Origin: Sutcliffiella sp. FSL R7-0096
GTDB taxonomy: Bacteria > Bacillota > Bacilli > Bacillales > Bacillaceae_I
Direction: 5' to 3'
DNA length: 64,000 nucleotides
Assembly (NCBI RefSeq): GCF_038595065.1
Contig: NZ_CP152003.1
Span: 4,506,001-4,570,000, forward strand
Shown: positions 1 through 8,233 of the stretch, in pieces
Layout of the letters: the number at the start of each line of letters is the position of its first letter
Position numbering within the stretch: position 1 is the first letter of the stretch
Position numbers and translations under genes: made by a program
Notes under the pieces: generated by a model
What the model saw: only the letters and a program-made list of their open reading frames with translations
Told to the model about the DNA's origin: nothing
The model's database searches: none

Positions 1-2942
1 GCAGCATCTGCGGCACCGTTCGGCCAGCCATCAGATGGGGTCTCGACATCCTCCCAGTTCCATAAACCCCATCCGTCATAGTCGGCATTCGTTCTTTCAT
101 AATGAATGCGGACCGTGTTTTCCGGTAGGTTGGCAGGTTCATATAAAAATACTTCGTCAGAGCCCTGCTTGATCCATACTTCATTTAATTCTGGACTGAA
201 CAGCTCAACACCTTTGTCTCCGCCGTCCTTGTCCCCGTTTGTTCTGTTCAGTACAAGGAATCCGACGTTTTGCGCGCCTTCTGAAAGCTCAACATCGACA
301 TAAGCACCATAATCAGTTACATTGCCTGGTTCAAACGGTGTGCCACCTGATGGCCAGTTTTCAGAAGGGGCCGCCACGTCTCCCCAAAGCCATAGGCCAA
401 GGTTTTCGTAGCTGTTGTCTGTGCGTTGATAATGGATTCGAAGAGTGTTTTCACCGATTTTCCCCGGTTCCGTTGGCTCTTCCTCTACAGGCGGTCCTGC
501 TCCATCCACTTCAAGCAGAACAGTGCCCCCATCCTCCATTGCAGGTATGGTGAAGGTTACTTGCCCTTGATCATTTGCTTGGTACTCGTGACCAGAATAG
601 TGGTCCGTCACCACTGCTTCGGAGGAACCAAAGTTCAGGGTAACATCTTTTGCAGTAGCTGCCGTATTCAACCCTACATAAACAGAATTCTCTCCATATG
701 TGCGGGAGAAAACCAAGAATTTGTCGTTGTCAGATCCCGCTACCTTCTCACGGTCCCCTTTAGCAAACGTGTTCGGATTTTCGTTACGGAAGTCCAGAAC
801 TTTTTTATAATGCTCTAGAGTTTCATTGCCTTCCACGTCATCCCACGGCATATTCTGGCGATTGTCGTAATAAGGATAATTATTTTTACCAGGCAAGCCC
901 AGCTCTTCTCCATAATAGATGACAGGCTGTCCTTTTGCCGTCAGTTGAAGGGACGCCGCTACCTGATACTTCCCGAGATCTCCCCCAACCAGCTCAAGGA
1001 ATCGGTCCTCGTCATGACTTCCTAAAAACTGCCCTAGTGTTGATGTATTGTTCAACTTGCCGTTGCGGGCCTCCAGCTTTTGCTGGACCGCATCTAGTTG
1101 CCCGTTCACAAAATCACGTGCATAGTTCTTAAACTCAAAATCTAGTAAAGAATCCATCATCCCGCTGTTCAGGTAGCCTTGATCATCATTGACACTTGCA
1201 CCCCACGCTTCCCCGATCAGCTTGTGCTCCGGCATTTCTTTTGTCAGAGCATTTTTGAACGCCATCCAAGTGGTGTCTTCCACATGTTTGACAGTGTCAA
1301 CACGGAAATAATCAATGGTATTGCCTTTTGCCGTTCTAGACTTTTCGATCCAGTCCGTCTGCCATTGCACCACCTGCTCACGGACATCCGCATTTTCCGT
1401 TAGAAAATCCGGTAGGCCAGCCAACTCTCCGCGGATTGTATCCGAACCGCCATCTCGAAGCATTCCGTCGAATCGTGCACGGTCTTCGTCTGTCGGGAAG
1501 TTTGCGACACTGCTGTTGTCACCAGGTTTCAACCCGTAACCTGTGTGGTTCAATACGACATCGACCATGATTTTGATTCCGCGTTCATGGGCCTTGTCTA
1601 TCATTTCATGGAAGTCATCCATGGAACCGAAATGCGGGTTCAATTTCCCGAAATTGTCCGCCCAATAGCCGTGGTAAGCATAATATGGCGTATCCGGTCC
1701 GTCGTTGTGTCGCACATCATATTTAATGTTATCGACAACCGGACTGATCCAGATCGTATTGATTCCAAGCTCGTCCAAGTAATCAAGTTTTTGCGTAATC
1801 CCCTTGAAATCCCCGCCTTGGTATGTACCAGACTTGCTTGTATCATAGCCAATTCCATGCGGATCATTGTTGGAAGAATCCCCATCAAAGAAACGGTCTG
1901 TCAGCATAAAATAAACAACCGACTGATCCCAATCGAAGTCCGCTTCTTCACCTGTATAAGTACGTGCCTGAATTTCTAATGTTGCAGACCCTTCGTAACG
2001 ATTTCCGAATTCATCAATCGCTGTGATAGGCAAAGTTTTCACACCTGCTGTCACACTTTGCTTGACCGCGACCGTCAATTCATTCAGTGCAGGATCGATG
2101 GCCACCTTCTCTTTTCCGCCGATTTCTGATAGATTGATAGACATCTCACGGATTTTCGTCTCCGTTTCTGAGTGGATGTCCACCTTCACCACAGCATTTT
2201 GGTTATAATCAACCTTAGCCGGGGTAACTGAACCTGTCACTTTTAGATCTGACACCAAGTACTCCACAACGGATTTCCCATTCACTGTGTTATATGGATC
2301 CGTTACTTCCTTCGTTTCTCCATCCACTGTCACAAAATAAGTATATTCATGCTGTCCCGTAGGAAGGTCGTTTACTGTATAGGTAAAACGCTCCTTATCC
2401 GGCTCGGCATTCATTTCGTAATTTTCACCTAAAATGGATAGCTCGACTTTTTCGACCTTGTCCATTTCACCAGCTGCGTACAGGTCTTTATCACGGAAAA
2501 AGAAGTCTGCACTGCCGTCCGCGACAACAGGTGCGCTGCCATCAGGAAATTGCACGAATTTTTCCTGCTGACTTGTTACGTGCACTTTGGTGATGTCATC
2601 GATTTTGTTGACCGCTATCGAACGATCCCCATCAAAGTCCTTTTCTTCCCAATCCCCTTTGCGGACAATAAAACCAACTTTATCCGCATTTTCACTTACT
2701 GCAATGTCGGCATATGCAATGCCATCTTTAACCTCTGTAAAGTCTATCTGGTCATCCTTCACACCAGTCCCCCAGACCCACAGATTCCAGCCATCATATT
2801 TCCCATCAGGCCGTTCGTAACTGAATGCTATCCGCTTATCTCCCGTTGCGGCCACTGCTTTTGTTGGTAGATAGCCTGCAAACATGGAAACAACTAGTAG
2901 AACGGAAAGTAATACAGCCATTCCCCTTTGAAACCTTCTCAT
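1..2942 (-). CDS. Secreted GH13 alpha-amylase/pullulanase-type enzyme with starch-binding domains (3' end outside window)
   Basis: Open frame of about 980 codons that leaves the window without a stop. A signal peptide (positive start, hydrophobic core, AVAA cleavage region near residue 32) is followed by a pullulanase-associated carbohydrate-binding domain (about 36-130), Ig-like linkers, and a GH13 barrel from about 345. The four GH13 motifs are visible: DVVLNH (about 461), FRVDTVKH with the nucleophile Asp (about 547), IGEAWG with the acid/base Glu (about 577) and LGSHDED (about 640). Two more starch-binding domains begin near 834 and 942 (RIHY-x-RT-x(5)-G-x-W). It should hydrolyse starch, glycogen or pullulan outside the cell. 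The 5' region carries two LacI-type operators and a cre site, fitting maltose induction and glucose repression. Whether it is an amylase, a neopullulanase or an amylopullulanase cannot be settled here. Confidence 0.93.
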   Translation of the reverse strand, partial: MRRFQRGMAVLLSVLLVVSMFAGYLPTKAVAATGDKRIAFSYERPDGKYDGWNLWVWGTGVKDDQIDFTEVKDGIAYADIAVSENADKVGFIVRKGDWEEKDFDGDRSIAVNKIDDITKVHVTSQQEKFVQFPDGSAPVVADGSADFFFRDKDLYAAGEMDKVEKVELSILGENYEMNAEPDKERFTYTVNDLPTGQHEYTYFVTVDGETKEVTDPYNTVNGKSVVEYLVSDLKVTGSVTPAKVDYNQNAVVKVDIHSETETKIREMSINLSEIGGKEKVAIDPALNELTVAVKQSVTAGVKTLPITAIDEFGNRYEGSATLEIQARTYTGEEADFDWDQSVVYFMLTDRFFDGDSSNNDPHGIGYDTSKSGTYQGGDFKGITQKLDYLDELGINTIWISPVVDNIKYDVRHNDGPDTPYYAYHGYWADNFGKLNPHFGSMDDFHEMIDKAHERGIKIMVDVVLNHTGYGLKPGDNSSVANFPTDEDRARFDGMLRDGGSDTIRGELAGLPDFLTENADVREQVVQWQTDWIEKSRTAKGNTIDYFRVDTVKHVEDTTWMAFKNALTKEMPEHKLIGEAWGASVNDDQGYLNSGMMDSLLDFEFKNYARDFVNGQLDAVQQKLEARNGKLNNTSTLGQFLGSHDEDRFLELVGGDLGKYQVAASLQLTAKGQPVIYYGEELGLPGKNNYPYYDNRQNMPWDDVEGNETLEHYKKVLDFRNENPNTFAKGDREKVAGSDNDKFLVFSRTYGENSVYVGLNTAATAKDVTLNFGSSEAVVTDHYSGHEYQANDQGQVTFTIPAMEDGGTVLLEVDGAGPPVEEEPTEPGKIGENTLRIHYQRTDNSYENLGLWLWGDVAAPSENWPSGGTPFEPGNVTDYGAYVDVELSEGAQNVGFLVLNRTNGDKDGGDKGVELFSPELNEVWIKQGSDEVFLYEPANLPENTVRIHYERTNADYDGWGLWNWEDVETPSDGWPNGAADA

Positions 2943-3007
2943 CGTGTCCCTGCCCCTTTCGTAATCTAAATCTCGACATCTTTGATAAAGACGAATTGCT
3001 TACTAAT

Positions 3008-3067
3008 TTGCGGAAGCGCTTGCACATATTGTTAAGATCCACCGAGTTGCGAAACCGTTTGCACATA
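3008..3067. promoter_or_regulatory. Two tandem LacI-family (MalR/CcpA-like) operators upstream of the amylase gene
   Basis: Two near-identical 21-mers, TTGCGGAAGCGCTTGCACATA at 3008 and TTGCGAAACCGTTTGCACATA at 3047, begin 39 bp apart. Each has the CG-centred pseudo-palindrome typical of LacI-family sites. They lie between the cre-like site and the start codon, so they would block the promoter or initial transcription. Binding by a maltose-type regulator is inferred; no such regulator gene is in the window. Confidence 0.6.
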
Positions 3068-3109
3068 GTTGCACAAAAAGCAGTCCCACAACTATAAATC
3101 TACAGTATA

Positions 3110-3123
3110 TGAAAACGCTACCA
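3110..3123. promoter_or_regulatory. Candidate cre (CcpA) site of the amylase gene
   Basis: TGAAAACGCTACCA matches the consensus TGWAANCGNTNWCA at 13 of 14 positions. It lies about 170 bp upstream of the amylase start, a place that suits catabolite control of a starch-degrading enzyme. Confidence 0.5.
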
Positions 3124-3324
3124 TAATTCTACTTATAACATACTATGAATTCTGAAAATTTTCAATGGGTATTTTGGTTTGAGAGGATTGTGATCGCCAG
3201 CCATTTGGGTTAACCTTATTCATCCCTCAAATCCTACTTCGACAAAATATGACAATATGATTCTAAAGACCTATGTCATTACACCTCCTTAAAGACTACA
3301 ATAGGAATGTACTTTTCATAAATC

Positions 3325-3427
3325 ATGGAAAAAGGCAAAACTAGTGAAAGCTAGTGACGCAAAACTAAAGGGACTTCCGTTTGCTTTAAAAAGTGAACCA
3401 GTTAGCCAGTTACCCGCACCAACCTCC
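3325..3427 (+). ncRNA. Cyclic-di-GMP-I (GEMM) riboswitch-like leader
   Basis: The block from about 3334 shows class I c-di-GMP riboswitch signatures in order: GGCAAA, a helix closed by a GAAA tetraloop (ACTAGT-GAAA-GCTAGT), GACGCAAAACTA, a G-rich segment, a second arm, then TTAGCCAGTTACCC. Just 3' of the aptamer, ACCTCC (3422-3427) is complementary to the ribosome binding site GGAGGT (3447-3452) of the 58-residue gene, with a 19-nt loop. This suggests control of translation by ligand-dependent masking. The next downstream terminator is after the gene, so transcriptional control looks less likely. Assigned by eye from the family consensus. Confidence 0.75.
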
Positions 3428-3458
3428 GTTGATTTATGAGTGAAAAGGAGGTCCTGCT

Positions 3459-3635
3459 ATGAAGACCGTAAGAAACTTACAGTACTTCTGGCACTCTATG
3501 AGAGCCCACTATTACTCCGTCATTGCCAATGATTGTCTCGACAAGGGCATGAAACAGCAACTGGTGGAAAAAGCGGAATCCCATAGGCTAGAAGCCATTC
3601 AATGCAGAACGAAAATTCAAGATTTAACTTGTTAA
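3459..3635 (+). CDS. 58-residue protein under a putative c-di-GMP riboswitch
   Basis: Start chosen from AAAGGAGGT followed by a 6-nt gap and ATG. The product is 58 residues, begins MKTVRNLQYFWHSMRAHYYS, has no signal peptide or membrane segment, and is rich in His, Tyr, Lys and Glu with two Cys (near 26 and 49) and a C-terminal Cys at 58; it is probably mostly helical. It is the only gene between the riboswitch and a strong terminator at 3668-3700, so it is monocistronic. I do not recognise the family. Its position suggests a response to c-di-GMP, which in bacilli governs the switch between motility and matrix or attachment. That role is inference. Confidence 0.75.
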   Translation: MKTVRNLQYFWHSMRAHYYSVIANDCLDKGMKQQLVEKAESHRLEAIQCRTKIQDLTC

Positions 3636-3667
3636 ATTTTGAGAAGCAGCTAAGATAAACAGATGAG

Positions 3668-3702
3668 AGAGGCCCTGGGAATTGTGGGCCTCTTTGTTTT
3701 TC
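3668..3702 (+). terminator. Rho-independent terminator after the 58-residue gene
   Basis: AGAGGCCC and GGGCCTCT form a stem around a short A/T-rich loop, followed by TTTGTTTTTC. Confidence 0.85.
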
Positions 3703-3773
3703 TATTGATTGTTGTTTAAGGGACGAGCGTGTCAATTTGTTGGAGTTTGTGTCGAACGGCTCGTATATTCTGT

Positions 3774-3855
3774 TAATGGAAAATAAATTGGGCGTAACGG
3801 AAAGTATTTTGTGATTAATGGAAAGTATTTTTGGCTAACGGAAAATAAACTTCTT
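3774..3855. repeat. 21-bp periodic repeat, four units of TAAYGGAAA
   Basis: TAATGGAAAATAAATT (3774), TAACGGAAAGTATTTT (3795), TAATGGAAAGTATTTT (3816) and TAACGGAAAATAAACT (3836) recur at 21, 21 and 20 bp. There is no open frame through the block. It lies in the 384-bp gap between the 58-residue gene and the DUF4064 gene, which otherwise holds only the two terminators. Compare the 21-bp CCGAA array at 50193-50412. Confidence 0.7.
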
Positions 3856-3965
3856 GTTCGGGGAAGATACCTCAAATAATAGGACATAATGGCGGAACAT
3901 TCCAGGATGGAAGCTACTAAAAGGCCCTATGCTCTCAACAACCGAGCTTTATTTTACTCCATTCA

Positions 3966-4000
3966 TAAAAAAACGGCAGAGAAGTCTCCTCCTCTGCCCT
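3966..4000 (-). terminator. Terminator of the DUF4064 gene
   Basis: On the minus strand GGGCAGAG and CTCTGCC pair across a short GA-rich loop and are followed by GTTTTTTT. Confidence 0.8.
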
Positions 4001-4019
4001 CTTGTTCGTCCATTCAATT

Positions 4020-4445
4020 TTAGATATGCTGTTCTGTCACTTTAGGTTTGCGTGCAAACGCCATGATACCCGCGATCAAGTAAAGAATTGCTGGAATGAA
4101 TCCCAATCCAAATGTTCCGACTCCGATGACAAGTGCAGCCAAGATCAGCATGATTCCGGCAAGCACTGGCTTTTTGTTACCTTTGAGAGCGATAATTCCA
4201 ATTACGCCAAGTATTAAAGAGAGAATTCCTACAGCGATCCAAGTTGGGCCTGCTAATGCCAACATGTCCATGAATGCTGCCATGTCCATTTCTTCCACCG
4301 CCGGGTCGGCTGCCATTTCTTCTTCCATCATCTGTGTAAATTCAGGACTGGACAGACCAAAATTCATCAATAATCCGAAAAGTGCTGTAATACCACTGAT
4401 AATTACTGCGATAACAGTCATTACTATTTCTGCTGTACGTTTCAT
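4020..4445 (-). CDS. DUF4064-type small membrane protein
   Basis: The 141-residue product begins MKRTAEIVMTVIAVIISG and has four predicted membrane segments (about 5-30, 60-85, 90-110 and 115-133), with an acidic stretch (EEEMAADPAVEEMDMA) between the first and second. Arrangement and sequence match the DUF4064 family common in Bacillaceae, whose function is unknown. AGGAGGAACAAGG precedes ATG. It is alone between its own terminator and a 395-bp AT-rich upstream gap in which I see no gene beyond the doubtful peptide at 4841. Confidence 0.8.
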   Translation of the reverse strand: MKRTAEIVMTVIAVIISGITALFGLLMNFGLSSPEFTQMMEEEMAADPAVEEMDMAAFMDMLALAGPTWIAVGILSLILGVIGIIALKGNKKPVLAGIMLILAALVIGVGTFGLGFIPAILYLIAGIMAFARKPKVTEQHI

Positions 4446-4840
4446 TCCTTGTTCCTCCTCTAGTTTATGTAGTTGTTTTATTGCTTTTGTAGTTTATACG
4501 GATAATAGCCAATGTTAGTTTCAAAAAACTCGAAAATTCGCGGCGGCAAAAATCCTATCAACAAGTATTTATTTTAACACGATGCCCATCAGGATAAAAT
4601 AGTTAAATATTATCTTATTTTCCCATTAAATGAATCTGGTAAATAAACCCTTCCCTAATTTCATCCCTTCCTAATTTACATAAACCTACTTATTTCTGCT
4701 TATATTCGATAAAAATATTCAATAATCTAGCATTATCTTGCGGAAAATGTTGGATTTTTTGTTGTTTATATCATGTTAATAAAAGGTATTTTTCAACTAT
4801 AGATGTTTAATCGGAAAATGACGACAAGGGGGAAGTTTAA

Positions 4841-4942
4841 ATGAAAATTAAAGTGAAAAGCTGGAGAATGCTAACGGCACAGGATAAGATGTTTATTTTA
4901 AAGGCAGTCAGCCGCCAGTCGCAAGTAAAAGTTAGTGCGTAA
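4841..4942 (+). CDS. Possible 33-residue basic peptide
   Basis: ATG at 4841 is preceded by AAGGGGGAAGTTTAA, a good ribosome binding site, and opens a 33-codon frame (MKIKVKSWRM...KVSA) with eight Lys/Arg. A hairpin with 9-bp arms (ATGCCAAGT / ACTTGGCAT, about 5080-5116) followed by TTTTTG lies 140 bp downstream and could end the transcript. No family is recognised. It is kept as doubtful because only the ribosome binding site supports it. Confidence 0.3.
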   Translation: MKIKVKSWRMLTAQDKMFILKAVSRQSQVKVSA

Positions 4943-5135
4943 GGAACGGATAGTCTGGTAAAGTGCAGGTCACTTCCAACTTCTTTCCTCTGGTATCTAG
5001 CTGCGTTACGCCAACCATAAAGCATAAGACCATCTTCTTCAACTTCTACTACATGACCTGTTTGATAAAGAGTAAGAATGCCAAGTGCCGGAAATAACAT
5101 ATCTGTACTTGGCATTTTTGTGATGACATTGAAAT

Positions 5136-5522
5136 CTAATTTTCGTATAGTTCAATAGGCAAGCCATCCGGATCTTTAAAGAATGTGAACTTGCTGTTGG
5201 TGTGTTCGTCTATTCTTATCGGTTCGACCTTTACACCCTTTCTTTCCAGTTCCTCTACTGTCGCTACGATATCCGGAGTTCGAAATGCCAAATGCCGAAG
5301 ACCCTGCGCTTCGGGGTAGCTTGGCCTAGTCGGTGCCTCCGGAAAAGAAAATAGTTCCAACTGAGTGCCATCGGGGAGGCTGAGATCCAGTTTATAGGAG
5401 TTCCGCTCCTCCCTATACACCTCACGGATTATAGGAAATCCCATCAGATTGGTGTAAAAATCTTTGGACTTTTCATAGTTGGAACAAATGATGGCGATAT
5501 GGTGTATGCCCGTCAGATTCAT
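5136..5522 (-). CDS. VOC-superfamily (glyoxalase I-like, GloA2/YwkD-like) protein
   Basis: The 128-residue product has the paired beta-alpha-beta-beta-beta modules of the vicinal-oxygen-chelate fold. It begins MNLTGIHHIAIICSNYEKSKDFY and ends FFKDPDGLPIELYEN. Probable metal ligands are a His of the HHIAI motif (residues 7-8), Glu in QLELF (about 56), His in LRHLAF (about 77) and the Glu of IELYE (about 125). This arrangement is shared by glyoxalase I-like enzymes and close uncharacterised paralogues such as E. coli YaeR. A methylglyoxal-type or other dioxygenase or isomerase reaction is possible; the substrate is not evident. AAAGGGGGATCACTCC precedes ATG. It is monocistronic. Confidence 0.85.
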   Translation of the reverse strand: MNLTGIHHIAIICSNYEKSKDFYTNLMGFPIIREVYREERNSYKLDLSLPDGTQLELFSFPEAPTRPSYPEAQGLRHLAFRTPDIVATVEELERKGVKVEPIRIDEHTNSKFTFFKDPDGLPIELYEN

Positions 5523-5639
5523 TGGAGTGATCCCCCTTTTTTCTTACCTTATCAAAAACAAATAGAAAAGGACAGTTTTCACTGCCCTCCTTCGAGATGT
5601 AAAATCGTCTTCACACCCCCTTAAACCTTTTACAATCCA

Positions 5640-5795
5640 CTAACAATGACCTTTGTCTCCGATGTTGATGCTTATTCCGAAGAGGTTGATGTTGAAATTG
5701 TTCTTGCATTTTTTGCAATGGTGCTTATCTTTGTGTTTCGGTTTGCAGTCCGTTTTATGGTCATTTTTTGAGCTAGCGTAGTAGTAGCATTTCAT
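5640..5795 (-). CDS. 51-residue Cys/His/Lys-rich protein
   Basis: AAAGGAGGTGCAACAAC precedes ATG at 5795, an excellent ribosome binding site. The product begins MKCYYYASSKNDHKTDC, has a CKPKHKDKHHCKKCK centre (five Cys and five His overall, suited to metal binding or cross-linking) and ends in a hydrophobic NINLFGISINIG strand. Cys/His/Tyr-rich proteins of this size are often spore-surface components in bacilli. The neighbouring C1q/TNF-like protein carries a similar CKTNINIKIKC segment, which suggests a shared assembly motif. No named family is recognised, so the spore role is inference. Confidence 0.7.
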   Translation of the reverse strand: MKCYYYASSKNDHKTDCKPKHKDKHHCKKCKNNFNINLFGISINIGDKGHC

Positions 5796-5937
5796 ATGTT
5801 GTTGCACCTCCTTTTAAAGGTAGATGATTCAGAGACCCGTCTCTCTACCTTTTCTATTATTCTATGTAGTTTGCGGCGGGATGCATGGACTTGTGCCTTT
5901 ATAGGTGTATTGAAATTAATAGATTAATAGTAAAAAG

Positions 5938-5970
5938 CAGAAGGGAGCCTCCCCCCTCCGCCTTCATGGA
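5938..5970 (-). terminator. Probable terminator of the C1q/TNF-like gene
   Basis: On the minus strand an imperfect GAAGG...CCTTC hairpin with a G-rich loop ends in CTGCTTTTTACT, directly after the stop codon. Confidence 0.5.
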
Positions 5971-5973
5971 ATG

Positions 5974-6528
5974 TTACCTGAACCTTGCTGCTTCAAATCG
6001 TGTACTGAAGTCAGGCGTATCGACTTCAATAATACCTGGTGTGGTACTAGTCAAAAATACTTCTACTAAATCACCTGCTTCCAATTGAAGGATTGTGTTG
6101 ACGTTTATTGCATTCACATATCGGAATTGATCATCAATCTCTGCCCAATAGTCGTTATCGGCTGCAACACTTTCTCCATTCACATAAATCTGAACACGTA
6201 CGCGGTATGGGATAGTGCCGTCATCTGCTATAAACGTCACCGTTCCAGCAACATAATAGACACCAGATCTGCGAGGGACAAATGTGGAGTTGTTAGAGTT
6301 GTAGATGTCACCGTTATCAAACTGCTCTTCCTGGAATAAAACTTTATAAAAGTCATTTGGTGTTTCAATTCTCTGCACTTCCGTATTCACTGCACGGAAA
6401 GCATCTGTTTCACGGTTGCCATCACCATTTCTGTCATCACATTTAATCTTGATGTTGATGTTAGTTTTACATTTTTGCACATGATTTGTCGTTTGGTTGT
6501 TGGGGCTGTATTTATAAAAGCATGCCAA
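5974..6528 (-). CDS. C1q/TNF-like jelly-roll protein, probably spore-surface
   Basis: The TTG at 6528 is chosen as start because GGAGG lies 8 nt before it; the GTG three codons upstream overlaps the ribosome binding site. The 184-residue product has a short N-terminal Cys segment (CFYKY..., CKTNINIKIKC), a charged linker, then a domain with the alternating strands of C1q/TNF-like jelly rolls (VPRRSGVYYVAGTVTF, RVRVQIYVNG, LQLEAGDLVEVFL). This fold occurs in the C-terminal domain of BclA-type exosporium glycoproteins and related spore proteins in bacilli. There is no collagen-like repeat. It is monocistronic. A structural role on the spore is inferred from the fold and the neighbouring Cys/His-rich gene. 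Confidence 0.7.
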   Translation of the reverse strand: MACFYKYSPNNQTTNHVQKCKTNINIKIKCDDRNGDGNRETDAFRAVNTEVQRIETPNDFYKVLFQEEQFDNGDIYNSNNSTFVPRRSGVYYVAGTVTFIADDGTIPYRVRVQIYVNGESVAADNDYWAEIDDQFRYVNAINVNTILQLEAGDLVEVFLTSTTPGIIEVDTPDFSTRFEAARFR

Positions 6529-6714
6529 AATTTCCACCTCCTTTTCTATCTATTTACTCTATTATTCTATGAATAGGAAGATAGATTGATTGGGTTGATT
6601 GGGGGGATAATCGCATATTTTTTGTCGTGCGAGGGTCGATCCGTTCATACCGATCATATTTCTCATGTTATCGCCATATATGTAGTGATGGGGTTATTCC
6701 ATTTGGAGGTTACT

Positions 6715-6993
6715 ATGTGGTTGATATTGATCGGAATTGCGTTTTTGTATTTTGTCGTGCAGGGGAATATTTTGGGGATCATTGTGGTGATATTGTTTAC
6801 TGCTGTAGCACTACCAGGGATTGGTGGAAGAAAAACAATTGATCTAACGCAGTCCTCGCCTTTAGGGAAGGCTAAAAAGAAAGAGAAATATATAAAAGGT
6901 GACATTTATGGAATCTACACGGATCCGCTTGCCCTTCACCAACAACAGAAGGAACGAATGGAGCTAGAACGGAATGGAAGAGAGAGGATATAA
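6715..6993 (+). CDS. Small membrane protein, 92 residues, unknown function
   Basis: GGAGGT lies 5 nt before ATG at 6715, so this start is preferred to upstream in-frame codons that lack a ribosome binding site. The product has two closely spaced membrane segments (about 2-14 and 17-36) and a hydrophilic C-terminal tail of about 55 residues, basic at first (GKAKKKEKYIKGD) and ending ERMELERNGRERI. The tail should be cytoplasmic. No family recognised; convergent with the coiled-coil gene downstream. Confidence 0.6.
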   Translation: MWLILIGIAFLYFVVQGNILGIIVVILFTAVALPGIGGRKTIDLTQSSPLGKAKKKEKYIKGDIYGIYTDPLALHQQQKERMELERNGRERI

Positions 6994-7062
6994 AGGGAGA
7001 GCTCTTCCGCTACCACCACACCTTTATTAAGTAAGTGGCTAAGGAGCGGAAGAAATGCCCTT

Positions 7063-7809
7063 TTATTCTACTGGCACATATTTAAACGTATCGCTCGCAT
7101 CAATGATCATGCCGTCGCTCAGCCAGACCACGTATTCTTTTACACCGAAGTCATTTCTATTGCTGATGATGGTGTTAACCTCGAGGCTACCATTTGACCC
7201 GTACACGACAAAGTTGCTTCCACTTGTGCCATTTGTCGTCACCTTGTACCTGCCAGAGGGAATATCAACACCAACGACGAAGTAGCCAGCAGGAAGAATT
7301 TTAGGAGCATCCTTCTTTTCCTTGATACCACCAACAATGGTGTCAAGCTCAGATTGTTTTACGGCAATCTCTTCTTTTAAAGAAGCAAGATCGGCATTCA
7401 AGCTCTCCAACTCAGCTTCTACTTCCTTTCTCCCCTCCGCTAACTCTTTTTCCAACTCGGCCTCGATATCTGAAAGCTTACCTTTTGTCTCGGTTAAGTC
7501 GTCCTCTATCTGTTCTTTGTCTTTGATAAGTGCTTCTGTAGCGCTCTTCTCATCTTGTAAGGTGGAAATCTCCTTTGCGACACCCTTCTTCTCCTCTTCC
7601 AGTGAAGTGATTTCTTCCTCTATATCAGCCTTCCGTTCATCGCGATCCGCTGCCATTGCTTCGATTTCTTGATCAATTGTACTTAGCTCTAATACTTTTT
7701 CATCCAGCGTTATCTTCGCCCCGCTAGAGCCAATCGCCGCACCAATAAAGAAAACCAATACAGCACCTAACACCAAACCAACAATCTTTAGAACTTTCTT
7801 CTTATCCAA
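7063..7809 (-). CDS. Membrane-anchored coiled-coil protein with a C-terminal beta domain
   Basis: The 248-residue product has an N-terminal anchor (residues 8-29, KIVGLVLGAVLVFFIGAAIG), a Glu/Lys-rich coiled coil of about 120 residues (40-165) and a C-terminal domain starting LPAGYFVVGVDIPSGRYKV. That last motif (G-x-F-x-VG-x-DIP-x-GRY) recurs in Gram-positive surface or membrane proteins of unknown role and looks like a small beta sandwich. The coiled coil probably makes it a rod-like dimer outside the membrane. TCGAGTTG before ATG gives only a weak ribosome binding site. No operon partner. Confidence 0.75.
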   Translation of the reverse strand: MDKKKVLKIVGLVLGAVLVFFIGAAIGSSGAKITLDEKVLELSTIDQEIEAMAADRDERKADIEEEITSLEEEKKGVAKEISTLQDEKSATEALIKDKEQIEDDLTETKGKLSDIEAELEKELAEGRKEVEAELESLNADLASLKEEIAVKQSELDTIVGGIKEKKDAPKILPAGYFVVGVDIPSGRYKVTTNGTSGSNFVVYGSNGSLEVNTIISNRNDFGVKEYVVWLSDGMIIDASDTFKYVPVE

Positions 7810-8169
7810 CTCGATTCCCCCATTCTATTGATGCGTGTTTCACCCGAGCTGTCCTACGGGGTAGCTACAAAATAAATTTCATATCATTATATGGGGGAAT
7901 CTAAATGGTATTCTTCTTCCAATTTTATTTTATGAGATCAAATAGCATTCACTATTCTAATATACCCATCAATAAAAGTTGATTAATAAAGTATCATAAA
8001 AGGAGACCAGTCTATCAACTGCTTTTTTTCATTTAATCAAACGTTTGTTTAATTTAAACTATATTGAAATAGATTCAATAAGCATAGTGCCAATCCAGTG
8101 CTTCTATAAATAAACGCGTTTTCTTTATGCTTAGAAACAAGCGCATTTTCTTTAAAGTGAACTTTAATT

Positions 8170-8226
8170 GGGGACGGTGCTTTTTCTATTTCGCCATTCA
8201 TCCAAAGAAGCAAAAGTACCGTCCCC
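8170..8226. repeat. Inverted repeat GGGGACGGTGCTTTT / AAAAGTACCGTCCCC
   Basis: Fifteen-base arms (one mismatch) around a 27-nt loop, 7 bp after the yhfW stop codon. It could act as the operon terminator on the minus strand, and it is one of several related GC-rich inverted elements in the window (see 53386 and 60680). Confidence 0.7.
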
Positions 8227-8233
8227 ACATCCA

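Noticed and set aside
3766-3860. Coding interpretation of the TAAYGGAAA repeats
   Set aside because: TAA is part of the repeat in one frame and the third step is 20 bp, which breaks any 7-residue periodic protein.
4837-5115. 92-codon minus-strand frame starting MPSTDMLF
   Set aside because: No ribosome binding site, its start lies in the arm of a hairpin (ATGCCAAGT / ACTTGGCAT), it overlaps the better-supported small plus-strand frame, and no family is recognised.
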